This document shows, piece after piece, positions 1 to 6,473 of a stretch of DNA of 15,519 nucleotides. The stretch is from positions 1-15,519 of the forward strand of contig JAMBLL010000088.1 in assembly GCA_023336765.1 (NCBI GenBank), given 5' to 3'. How positions within the stretch are numbered: position 1 is the first letter of the stretch; every line of letters begins with the position of its first letter. A program made the position numbers and the translations under genes. Source of the stretch: Actinomycetes bacterium. Lineage in GTDB: Bacteria > Actinomycetota > Acidimicrobiia > Spongiisociales > UBA5794. A model generated the notes under the pieces. It saw only the letters and a list, made by a program, of their open reading frames with translations. It made no database searches and had not been told where the DNA came from.

Positions 1-696
1 CGACGGTTGTCTTGATTGAGGGTCGGAATCGGTTGCACCGGCAAGGGCGGAACGCAGGTTGGCAGCGAAGTCATCCGTCAGAACGCCGTCTCCGTAGATC
101 TCGAATACGGATGCGGCGTACGATCTGGAGACAGCGTCAGTCCCGAATCCGGGACTCGTCAGATCCACGCCCAACATGCGGTCGAGATGTCGATGCAAGA
201 CCAGAGCACCCAGGTTCCACACCGTGAGCAGCACTGCCCGACTGCGTGGATCGTTACTCGGCAGCAGGTTTCCAGCCAAGACTCCTTCGGCCATATAGGC
301 CTCAGCATCACGGGCCATCTCATCAACGAGTCTCTCAACGGCTGGTGAATCGTCGACCAAGACGGCCGCGAGGTATCCGAGGAGTGAATCAAATTCTGAA
401 CTCCTCAGAGCAGCCAACGCGTCGAAACTCGGGTCACTCGACATCGCTTTTCGTTTCTGCTGGCCGATGATCGATACGACGTGATCGTCGCACGCACGAC
501 GGAGGCCATCCATGGATTCGAAGTGGTGGATCACCAGCCCGGGCGAAACACCGGCTGCGGATGCAACCTTTCTGGCGGTCGTCGCTGCGACCCCGTGAGC
601 GGCGAAACAGTCGATCGCAGCGTCGCGGATGCGTGCCTTGGTCGTCCTGTCATCAATCGTCGATCCTGTGCTCGCATCCAAATCTATTGAACCCAT
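1..696 (-). CDS. TetR/AcrR-family transcriptional regulator (C-terminus cut by window edge)
   Basis: Reading the minus strand from the ATG at 696-694 gives 232 uninterrupted codons to the left edge, so the gene is partial at its C-terminus; family members are usually 190-230 aa, so little is missing. The N-terminus carries a typical TetR helix-turn-helix at about residues 20-66, including TTARKVASAAGVSPGLVIHH followed by FESMDGLRRA, the usual HTH-plus-helix-4 pattern. The rest is a helical ligand/dimer domain with no recognisable ligand signature. There is no ribosome-binding site: a TAGACT box lies 7 nt before ATG, suggesting a leaderless mRNA. A 22-bp perfect inverted repeat covers the start codon and probably serves autorepression. 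The gene is divergent from the methyltransferase at 777, with 80 bp between them, so that gene is the most likely co-regulated target (inference). Family call is confident; the effector is unknown. Confidence 0.9.
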   Translation of the reverse strand, partial: MGSIDLDASTGSTIDDRTTKARIRDAAIDCFAAHGVAATTARKVASAAGVSPGLVIHHFESMDGLRRACDDHVVSIIGQQKRKAMSSDPSFDALAALRSSEFDSLLGYLAAVLVDDSPAVERLVDEMARDAEAYMAEGVLAGNLLPSNDPRSRAVLLTVWNLGALVLHRHLDRMLGVDLTSPGFGTDAVSRSYAASVFEIYGDGVLTDDFAANLRSALAGATDSDPQSRQPS

Positions 697-705
697 GTTC
701 AATAG
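684..705. promoter_or_regulatory. Perfect inverted repeat, probable TetR-family operator
   Basis: The arms CTATTGAAC (684-692) and GTTCAATAG (697-705) are exact reverse complements around a 4-bp centre that contains the repressor start codon. Length and symmetry fit a TetR dimer site. It overlaps the predicted -10 box (709-704, minus strand) and transcription start of the repressor, so binding would block its own transcription. The methyltransferase promoter is about 60 bp away, so direct repression of that gene is less certain. Confidence 0.75.
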
Positions 706-764
706 TCTATACGTTTGTTCAGTCGATTGCGATAGCCAGTGTCGGCGGTCAACAAGAGCCCTGC

Positions 765-776
765 TAGGTTGCCATC
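765..776 (+). promoter_or_regulatory. Leaderless -10 box of the methyltransferase gene
   Basis: TAGGTT (765-770) is followed by 6 nt and then ATG at 777, with no purine-rich ribosome-binding site in between. The identical box and spacing precede the DUF2277 gene at 4346, which supports a real leaderless promoter. No convincing -35 hexamer is seen. Confidence 0.5.
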
Positions 777-1619
777 ATGGATCACGAACCTGAACCCATC
801 GACCATGAGGATCGCTCGATCGATTTCGGGCGCACAGCCAGCGACTACGAGCAGCACCGGCCAGGTTTTCCCGATGGTTTCTTCGACAGGCTCGAATCGC
901 TGCGCTGGATCACGCCCGGCTTGCGAGCGCTCGATCTCGGTACGGGCACGGGCACCCTTGCCCTTGGGTTCGCCGCCCGTGGAATGGCTACCGCTGGCCT
1001 GGACATAGCAGACGAGCTGCTCGAGGTAGCCCGCCAAAGTGCCAAGAACTCAGGTCTCGACATCCGGTTCTTCGTTGGGAAGGCCGAAGAAACAGGGGAA
1101 CCAGATGCGGCATTCAACCTGGTGAGCGCAGGCCAGTGCTGGTGGTGGTTCGACTCGGACAGAGCCGCAGCCGAGGCCTCACGGATCCTTCTACCTGGTG
1201 GACATCTGCTCATCTGTAACTTCAGTTATCTCCCGCTTCCGGGCAACGTGGCGGGACGCACGGAGGAGCTGATCCTCGAACACAACCCGGGGTGGTCCAA
1301 GGCAGGCTGGCGTGGAGTGCACCCCGAGCAGGTGCAGGCGCTCGATCTTGCAGGCTTTGTTGATGTGGTGAGCTTCAGCTACACGGTCGATGTGCTCTTC
1401 ACCCATGAGGCATGGAGAGGCCGTATCCGAACGTGCAACGGCGTCGGTGCGGCGCTCACGACGGAACAAGTCCAACGGTTCGATGCCGACCTTGCGGACA
1501 TGCTGGCCAGCGAGTTCCCCGAGACGCTCACCGTCCCCCACCGCATCTTCGCAACAAGCGGAATGAAAAGGGCGTCCCACTTTCAAGGGGGACAAGCGAC
1601 GAGTCCTACGAGGAGCTAG
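777..1619 (+). CDS. Class I SAM-dependent methyltransferase (Methyltransf_11-like)
   Basis: This 280-aa soluble protein transfers a methyl group from S-adenosylmethionine to an unknown acceptor. SAM motif I is ALDLGTGTG (about 51-59), the motif II acidic residue is D76 in AGLDIADELL, and a post-motif III stretch is LLPGGHLLICNF (138-149). The segment SAGQCWWWFD (117-126) is typical of the small-molecule or unknown-substrate methyltransferases that begin FG..A..Y...RP, as here at 17-31. The conserved fold ends near residue 264. Residues 267-280 are encoded by the inverted-repeat element that starts at 1574, so the tail is probably acquired and not part of the ancestral protein. It is divergent from the TetR gene and convergent with pepN. 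The start is the only ATG ahead of the conserved N-terminal motif and sits 6 nt after a TAGGTT box. Substrate cannot be predicted. Confidence 0.85.
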   Translation: MDHEPEPIDHEDRSIDFGRTASDYEQHRPGFPDGFFDRLESLRWITPGLRALDLGTGTGTLALGFAARGMATAGLDIADELLEVARQSAKNSGLDIRFFVGKAEETGEPDAAFNLVSAGQCWWWFDSDRAAAEASRILLPGGHLLICNFSYLPLPGNVAGRTEELILEHNPGWSKAGWRGVHPEQVQALDLAGFVDVVSFSYTVDVLFTHEAWRGRIRTCNGVGAALTTEQVQRFDADLADMLASEFPETLTVPHRIFATSGMKRASHFQGGQATSPTRS

Positions 1620-1713
1620 GGGGATCCGCTCTGTGGCACCAGATCAGTTGGCTTCGCGTTATCCCCCTGCATCGTCGCTAACGCTCCTCTGCCGTCCCCC
1701 TTGAAAGGGGGAC
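1574..1713. repeat. 140-bp imperfect inverted-repeat element (REP/MITE-like) between convergent genes
   Basis: The left end (1574-1625) and the reverse complement of the right end (1661-1713) align over about 50 bp. Both begin GTCCC-C-CTTTCAAGGGGGAC (with one or two differences), then about 25 variable bases, then GC-AGGGGGAT. A central 35 bp (1626-1660) forms the loop. Each end also contains its own small hairpin: CCCCCTT and AAGGGGG, exact on the right, imperfect on the left. Both flanking genes terminate inside it, at TAG 1617-1619 (+) and TAG 1680-1678 (-). The GTGTTCGGGGGAG-like bases to about 1740 may also belong to it; that boundary is uncertain. No transposase is encoded, so it would be a non-autonomous repeat. 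The long stem could also act as a bidirectional terminator, although no U-tract is seen. Confidence 0.7.
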
Positions 1714-4224
1714 ACTTCCCGCTACTCCCCCGAACACCAAAGCGTTCGTCTCGCGTTCGCGCAGGGCGACCCTGACATCGAGCATCTCAAGGCGCTGCTG
1801 GATAAACTTCTCGCCGCCACTGATCGTGTGACTCTCGAACCATTCATGGATCGAAGCAGCCACCTCTGGTTCAGAGCGGTACTGGACAAGGTCAAGGATC
1901 CGACGCCCGGCCTGTGGCGGGAGAACCGCTATCGCCGCATCCCAGTTCTCGCGGATCAAGCTCCAGACGAACGAACCGTTCTCCCTCTGTCCGAGCAGGA
2001 GCGCAAGCACCCAGAACGAATCCTGGGACCGGATGTCACCGTCAAGGACCATCTTGAACATCCGCCCCGCTGCCGCAGGCACAGGCACCTGGGTCGCAGC
2101 CCTGAGGTACTTCACGGTGCCCTGTGGGGTATCTGCTGCTTCGGAGAGCGCTATCAACTCGTCGAATGTGGATGCGTCACCATGTGCCGCAACGATGGCA
2201 AGCGCTGCGTCAGCGATCTCAGCATCAACCTCACCCTCCCGGCTGAAGATCGAACGTGCGTGGGAGATCGTTTCCTGGTCGTTCCCGAGATTTCCAAGTG
2301 ACTTGATCAGGAGCCCACGGGTGGCGCGTGTCCTGTCCGACTCGCCCTGTTCAACGGTCCAGCCGAGTTCGGCTGCCTTGGGAGTAACGAGGTCGCGAAC
2401 GAAGGTCTGGAGACCGGGGCGATCATCCGAGGAGACCACTCTGTCGAGTTCAGCCAGGCCGGAGAGGCCCATCTGCCACACATCGAGTTCGTCCTCATCG
2501 GACAGCATGCCGACAAGGGACAAATAATCCTGACCGGACATGTCTCCACGCAGTAGATTCGCCGCTGCATCAGACACGATGGCGAATCGTTCCGTTCCGG
2601 CGAGGTCACCGAACGAGTCCATGATGGCTGGCAGCAGGCTGGCATCGTAGGTGACCCTGTAGTAACCCTCTCCGCCTGCGTTGATCACGATGCCATCTTC
2701 AGCGTCGATCGCGACAGGATCGGCAGCAACGAGGGTCTTGCCTGTGCCTTCTGGCGTGCGATAGAGCACGGGTACCATCCACGAACCTTCGCCATCGCCG
2801 ATGAGGCGGAACGGGTCCTGAGTGAGAACGACGCCCGAGCCACTGTCCTCGACCGATATACGCGGATAACCGCCCTGGAAGATCCATGTGTCCATGATCT
2901 CACCGACGGGCTCTCCCGATTCGGCCTCGAGCGCGGCCCACAAGTCAGCGGCCTCCGTATTGGAGTACTCATGTGCCTTGAGGTAGCGGGTCACACCGGC
3001 TCGGAAGGACTCCTCACCGAGATACTGCTCGAGCATACGCAGCACGGAAGACCCCTTCTCGTAGGTAAGCACGTCGAACATCGCGTTGGCATCCTCTGGA
3101 GAAACAACCTCGATCTCGATCGGGCGTGTCGCTGCCAACGCATCGGTCTCCTGACTTGATGCACGCGATGGCGCGAACGAGAGCCAGCGATCCCATGCCG
3201 GTTCGAACGCATCGACACACTTGATCTCTGCAAATGTCGCAAAGGCCTCGTTGAGCCATATGCCATTCCACCACTTCATGGTCACGAGGTCCCCGAACCA
3301 CATGTGGGCAATCTCATGGGCGATGACATCAGCAACCCTGGTCATCTCAGCCTGTGTCGCGTTGGCCTTGTCAAGAAGCAGTGCAGTCTCGCGATACGTG
3401 ATGCACCCGAAGTTCTCCATGGCGCCCCATGCGAAGTCAGGGATCGCGATCATGTCGAGTTTGTCGCCTGGATAGGGGATGTCGTAGTACTGCGAGAAGT
3501 ACCCGAGGGCGTGTGCACCCACGTCGAGGGCGAACGGCGTGAGGTTCATGTTCCCTGGAGGGGCGATGATGCGAAGCGGGATACCGTCAACATCGACAGG
3601 GTCTGTCGCTTCGAGATCGCCGACGATGAAGGCAACAAGGTAGGTCGACATCTTCATCGACCGTGCGAACTCGACTTTGATCTTGCCGCTATCGATGGTC
3701 CGCCGTGCGATCTCGGCCGAGTTCGATACTGCGAGCAACCCGTCGTCGACGATGAGTGTGACCGTGTAGGTGGCCTTAAGGTCCGGTTCATCCCAACACG
3801 GGAACGCTCTGCGAGCATCTGTCGCTTCGAACTGTGTGGTTGCGATCGTCTTGGACTCACCGTTGGGGGCTGTATAGGTGGACCGGTAGAAGCCGTGGAG
3901 TTGGTCGTTCAGGATTCCGGTGAACGAGATCTTGATCGATGCTGGGCCGACGGGAATCGAGTAGTCGAGTCCGAGCGTGAGACGTTCCGAATCCTCATCG
4001 AGCGTCACCTCGGGGACCCTCTGTTCCATCCCGAGATCGACTTCGGCTGTCACGATGTCGAGTTCGATGGCGTTGAGGACGATCTCCATCACCGGTTCCA
4101 TGACCTCGACGTCGATAACGACCGACCCGGTGAACGTGGCTGCCTCGAGGTCAGGCTCGAGCGTGATGGCATAGTGGCTCGGGATCACAGAACGCGGCAA
4201 GCGGTAGTCAGCTTCAGTGGCCAT
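1678..4224 (-). CDS. pepN: M1-family metallo-aminopeptidase (aminopeptidase N)
   Basis: At 848 aa this has the full length of the bacterial and eukaryotic M1 zinc aminopeptidases, which remove N-terminal residues from peptides in the cytosol. There is no signal peptide. The N-terminal beta-saddle domain spans about 1-200 and includes FPCWDEPDLKATY (141-153). The thermolysin-like catalytic domain carries the exopeptidase motif GAMEN (267-271). The zinc site is HEIAH (303-307) plus E326 in the required HEXXH-x18-E spacing, E304 is the catalytic base and Y388 (LTYEKG) the transition-state tyrosine. The rest is a helical ERAP1_C-like domain. The start is supported by AGGAG at 4233-4229, 4 nt upstream, and by a possible TAGCAT -10 box at 4255-4250. 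The last 11 residues (838-848, VPLSRGTAEER) are encoded by the repeat element at 1574-1713, so the natural stop appears replaced. The gene is convergent with the methyltransferase. Confidence 0.95.
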   Translation of the reverse strand: MATEADYRLPRSVIPSHYAITLEPDLEAATFTGSVVIDVEVMEPVMEIVLNAIELDIVTAEVDLGMEQRVPEVTLDEDSERLTLGLDYSIPVGPASIKISFTGILNDQLHGFYRSTYTAPNGESKTIATTQFEATDARRAFPCWDEPDLKATYTVTLIVDDGLLAVSNSAEIARRTIDSGKIKVEFARSMKMSTYLVAFIVGDLEATDPVDVDGIPLRIIAPPGNMNLTPFALDVGAHALGYFSQYYDIPYPGDKLDMIAIPDFAWGAMENFGCITYRETALLLDKANATQAEMTRVADVIAHEIAHMWFGDLVTMKWWNGIWLNEAFATFAEIKCVDAFEPAWDRWLSFAPSRASSQETDALAATRPIEIEVVSPEDANAMFDVLTYEKGSSVLRMLEQYLGEESFRAGVTRYLKAHEYSNTEAADLWAALEAESGEPVGEIMDTWIFQGGYPRISVEDSGSGVVLTQDPFRLIGDGEGSWMVPVLYRTPEGTGKTLVAADPVAIDAEDGIVINAGGEGYYRVTYDASLLPAIMDSFGDLAGTERFAIVSDAAANLLRGDMSGQDYLSLVGMLSDEDELDVWQMGLSGLAELDRVVSSDDRPGLQTFVRDLVTPKAAELGWTVEQGESDRTRATRGLLIKSLGNLGNDQETISHARSIFSREGEVDAEIADAALAIVAAHGDASTFDELIALSEAADTPQGTVKYLRAATQVPVPAAAGRMFKMVLDGDIRSQDSFWVLALLLGQRENGSFVWSLIRENWDAAIAVLPPQAGRRILDLVQYRSEPEVAASIHEWFESHTISGGEKFIQQRLEMLDVRVALRERETNALVFGGVAGSVPLSRGTAEER

Positions 4225-4281
4225 GGAACTCCTGGGTCGGCTCTCGAGAATGCTATCCAGCGCCTACGGCCTTCCCCAGTC

Positions 4282-4333
4282 GGGCTTTGGCGTCCAGAAC
4301 CGCAATATATTGCGGTTCTGGACGCCAAAGCCC
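4282..4333. repeat. Perfect 52-bp palindrome without spacer
   Basis: Bases 4282-4307 (GGGCTTTGGCGTCC, then AGAACCGCAATA) are the exact reverse complement of 4308-4333. The centre is AATATATT, so 26 base pairs could form in a hairpin or cruciform. It lies between the divergent pepN (start 4224) and DUF2277 (start 4346) genes and directly abuts the TAGGTT box at 4334. There is no U-tract on either strand, so it does not look like a normal terminator. A dispersed palindromic repeat or a large regulatory site are the main options. Confidence 0.9.
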
Positions 4334-4345
4334 TAGGTTCGCGTC
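4334..4345 (+). promoter_or_regulatory. Leaderless -10 box of the DUF2277 gene
   Basis: TAGGTT at 4334-4339 is followed by 6 nt and ATG at 4346, identical in box and spacing to the methyltransferase gene. A weak -35 candidate (TTGCGG, 4310-4315) would lie inside the right arm of the 52-bp palindrome. Confidence 0.5.
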
Positions 4346-4546
4346 ATGTGCAGATCTATTCATAGGCTCAGGGATGGCAGAACGGTGGAGGACCACGACG
4401 CGATGGTCGAAGCGGCCCGTCAGTACGTGCGGAAGGTGTCGGGTTTCACGAAACCAGCGGAACACAACCGAACTGCGTTCGACCAGGCTGTTGTCGAGAT
4501 AGCGGACTCAACGCAACGTCTGATGGACACCCTCGTCATCAGGTAG
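4346..4546 (+). CDS. DUF2277 family small protein
   Basis: This 66-aa protein begins MCRSIHRLR and continues with VEAARQYVRKVSGFTKPAEH and FDQAVVEIADSTQRLMDTL. The invariant MCR-[SN]-I start, the central AA-QYVRK-SG-KP block and the helical C-terminal segment are what I recognise as the DUF2277 family, whose members are about 65-90 aa. Its function is unknown; a conserved Cys2 is the most obvious candidate functional residue. It has no membrane segment or signal peptide, so it should be cytoplasmic. There is no ribosome-binding site, and a TAGGTT box 6 nt upstream indicates leaderless expression. It stands alone: the next gene starts 171 bp downstream behind its own promoter. A 52-bp palindrome sits directly upstream. 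Confidence 0.85.
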   Translation: MCRSIHRLRDGRTVEDHDAMVEAARQYVRKVSGFTKPAEHNRTAFDQAVVEIADSTQRLMDTLVIR

Positions 4547-4611
4547 CGAGACTCAAGGCGAACGCTGGATCGAGATATGCGTTTCGGTTCTCCATCATGA
4601 CGCATGAGTCG

Positions 4612-4640
4612 TTGACACCATCGGCATCCGGCGAGACAAT
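4612..4640 (+). promoter_or_regulatory. Sigma70-type promoter for the DUF6345-like gene pair
   Basis: A perfect -35 hexamer TTGACA (4612-4617) is followed by a 17-bp spacer and GACAAT (4635-4640), a 4-of-6 match to TATAAT. Transcription would begin near 4647 and give a leader of about 70 nt ending in the GAGGAGGAGGAGGA ribosome-binding tract at 4702-4715. Confidence 0.6.
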
Positions 4641-4717
4641 TGAGGTACGCCCTTCAGAGGGGGTTCCACCGACGGCGGGACCAACACGGACGCACATCTA
4701 CGAGGAGGAGGAGGATC

Positions 4718-5410
4718 ATGACTCGTGAAGTTGGATCATGGTGGATCAAGGACGGCATCGACGGTCGACGTCTAGAGGCCCAGGGCTTCACGGCGCTACT
4801 CGGAACCCTTTCGGGGTTCTCGTGGAGTGAGGACCATGGGGACAGCGGTGTGATCGAGAAGGACTTCGTCGAAACGCCAGGCTATACGGAGAAGATCGAC
4901 AACGTGGACGCCGTGATGATGTCCTCTCACGGCAACCCGAACGGTTTCTCAGTCTGGAATGGTTCGGTATCCACATCGGACACCATCAGGTTCGGCAAGG
5001 GCGATCTCGAGATATTCGCAACGCACGCATGCAAGCTTCTCGAGCATACGTCTACCAACTCGGTCGGCCGATGGATCCCAGCATTTGACCGCCTCCACTA
5101 CATGTGCGGTTTCCACAACAGTTCGTACAGCGGTGGGGGCCAGAACGCCCGCGGGCAGTACTTCGCTATCTATGCCGCATATCTGTACTACGTGACGGCC
5201 AACTGGTTCCCCCAGTACACCGTCCGGTCCGCGTGGAAGAAGGCGAACGTGATCGTGGAGGGTTCCAATGTCGAGTGGGCGTATCTGCGTTGCACAGGGA
5301 CAACGTCCACAGGAGTCTCAGCGAGCACATACAACGAGAAGCTGAGAACGTCCGAGACGAACGATCCAACGCACAACCGGAGCTTCTGGACCGCACATGG
5401 CTCGTGTTGA
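4718..5410 (+). CDS. DUF6345-like protein with clan CD (caspase-fold-type) His/Cys pattern
   Basis: This is a 230-aa protein. The start at 4718 is set by an unusually rich ribosome-binding tract (GAG repeated four times, 4702-4715). Upstream in-frame codons are not conserved-looking. It opens with VGSWWIKDGIDG, and the centre shows DAVMMSSHGNPNGF (64-77) and LEIFATHACKLLE (97-109). A hydrophobic strand ending in HG followed by a second strand ending in xAC is the signature arrangement of clan CD cysteine peptidases (caspase, gingipain, clostripain, separase), which gives H71 and C105 as a candidate dyad. Overall layout resembles what I remember of DUF6345. There is no signal peptide or transmembrane segment, so it is probably cytoplasmic. 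It is followed after 51 nt by a co-directional partner with its own strong ribosome-binding site. Proteolytic activity is an inference; it could be an inactive or non-peptidase relative. Confidence 0.7.
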   Translation: MTREVGSWWIKDGIDGRRLEAQGFTALLGTLSGFSWSEDHGDSGVIEKDFVETPGYTEKIDNVDAVMMSSHGNPNGFSVWNGSVSTSDTIRFGKGDLEIFATHACKLLEHTSTNSVGRWIPAFDRLHYMCGFHNSSYSGGGQNARGQYFAIYAAYLYYVTANWFPQYTVRSAWKKANVIVEGSNVEWAYLRCTGTTSTGVSASTYNEKLRTSETNDPTHNRSFWTAHGSC

Positions 5411-5461
5411 GTTCTCGGGAACACCGTCTCCACAGGAGCGTCCGACCAAGAGGAGGTTGCC

Positions 5462-6397
5462 ATGACATTGACCATCCAAGATCTGAACCTGCACGGAGAA
5501 CTGCCTGAGCTACCACGGTCGATACCGATCGCCAAGTTGGAGGCGCCGACGCTCGACGAGCGACAGCGAGCGATCGAAGTGCTCACTGAGACCCTGGGCC
5601 TGGCCGATCTCAGGCGTGGCGAAACCGGACAGAGCACCGCCTTTGCCGGAAAGGGCGGGGAGATCGAGTTCTTCCCAGCCAGTGGGGCCGTATGGGCCCG
5701 TGATGCCGCGGCGGACACCGGGTACGACAACGAGCTTCGCGACTGGCAGGGACTGGAGAAGACGAGGACAGCGGACGGCACGGTCTACGCCCTCAACGAG
5801 GACATCTCGGCCAGCCTGGTGGAGCGATCGCGTGCCCTGATCGAAGCTACCGGATTCGTCGAGCTGCACGCGGACAGGACAAGCGTCGTCCTCGACCAGG
5901 TGGCAGAGCTCGATGAGAAGGGGCGGATCATCCAGAGCGGCGCGGGAGCGGCCACTGTCGTGACGACCTACTCCCTGGAGGGACTCCCTGTGATGGGTGC
6001 TGGCGCCAAGACCCATGTGTACATGGAGCCGACACGCCGAGCGGTCCGCACGACAGGTCTGTTCCACTGCTGGAGGCGCATCACCGACACGTACAAGTTT
6101 GACCTCAGCGGTGTGGAAGAGGCACTTCAGGTCGGCCTGCTCAAGGACCCCGAGTTACTGATGTACCACGAGAAGGGCAGCCGCATCGAGGTGACCGAAT
6201 TGACCTTCGGGTACCTCGCCCTGCCCGCGATGGTCACCCAAGAGATCCTGCTCCCCTCGTTCTCGGTAGCGGGGACAGTCCGCCTCCGCGACGACAAGAT
6301 GGAGTACTTCGAATTCGCCCGGTACCACCACGCGGTGTCGGTCGACCAGTACAGCGATCTCGGCCTGTTCAACCCACAGTTCGCCATCATGAACTGA
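5462..6397 (+). CDS. Uncharacterised protein with PepSY/propeptide-like stretch, partner of the caspase-like gene
   Basis: This 311-aa protein starts 5 nt after a perfect AGGAGG (5451-5456) and lies 51 nt downstream of the DUF6345-like gene with no promoter visible between, so the two probably form an operon. The N-terminal third has an acidic helical stretch (about 28-50). Residues 66-80 and 164-205 look like beta-strands, and VVTTYSLEGLPVMGAGAKTH plus the following strand resembles the G-[LI]-PV-x-G pattern of PepSY/FTP-type propeptide modules found in peptidase prodomains. From memory, longer DUF6345 proteins carry a similar region N-terminal to the DUF6345 domain in one chain. If so, this locus holds the two halves as separate genes. 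There is no signal peptide, transmembrane segment or enzyme motif. A chaperone or inhibitor role for the partner is a hypothesis only. Confidence 0.6.
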   Translation: MTLTIQDLNLHGELPELPRSIPIAKLEAPTLDERQRAIEVLTETLGLADLRRGETGQSTAFAGKGGEIEFFPASGAVWARDAAADTGYDNELRDWQGLEKTRTADGTVYALNEDISASLVERSRALIEATGFVELHADRTSVVLDQVAELDEKGRIIQSGAGAATVVTTYSLEGLPVMGAGAKTHVYMEPTRRAVRTTGLFHCWRRITDTYKFDLSGVEEALQVGLLKDPELLMYHEKGSRIEVTELTFGYLALPAMVTQEILLPSFSVAGTVRLRDDKMEYFEFARYHHAVSVDQYSDLGLFNPQFAIMN

Positions 6398-6422
6398 ATC
6401 TCAGCGCCATCAACCGCTTCTG

Positions 6423-6458
6423 GCGTCACCACAGCCAACATGTTGGCCTGGTTGACGC
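6423..6458. terminator. Imperfect hairpin between convergent genes, possible terminator
   Basis: GCGTCA (6423-6428) pairs with TGACGC (6453-6458), and inside it GCCAAC (6434-6439) pairs with GTTGGC (6442-6447), separated by an internal loop. The hairpin lies between two converging transcripts (gene end 6397, ccmG end 6474). No U-tract follows on either strand, so factor-independent termination would be weak. Confidence 0.35.
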
Positions 6459-6473
6459 AAGAAGGGGCGCACG

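Noticed and set aside
1412..1681. 89-codon plus-strand frame ending in VPLSRGTSDESYEELGGSAL
   Set aside because: It overlaps the methyltransferase out of frame and then reads the inverted-repeat element; the protein-like tail is produced by the repeat and is not a gene.
3304..4365. Long 353-codon open frame on the plus strand inside pepN
   Set aside because: It is antisense to a fully conserved M1 aminopeptidase, has no recognisable motif and is arginine/valine/aspartate-rich, as expected of a shadow frame in GC-rich coding DNA; it also runs through the palindrome.
4575..4607. ATGCG...CGCAT inverted repeat after the DUF2277 gene as a terminator
   Set aside because: Only five base pairs around a long loop and no U-tract.
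4640..4717. N-terminal extension of the DUF6345-like protein from a TTG at 4640
   Set aside because: It would start inside the -10 box, is arginine-rich and lacks a ribosome-binding site, whereas the ATG at 4718 has an excellent one.
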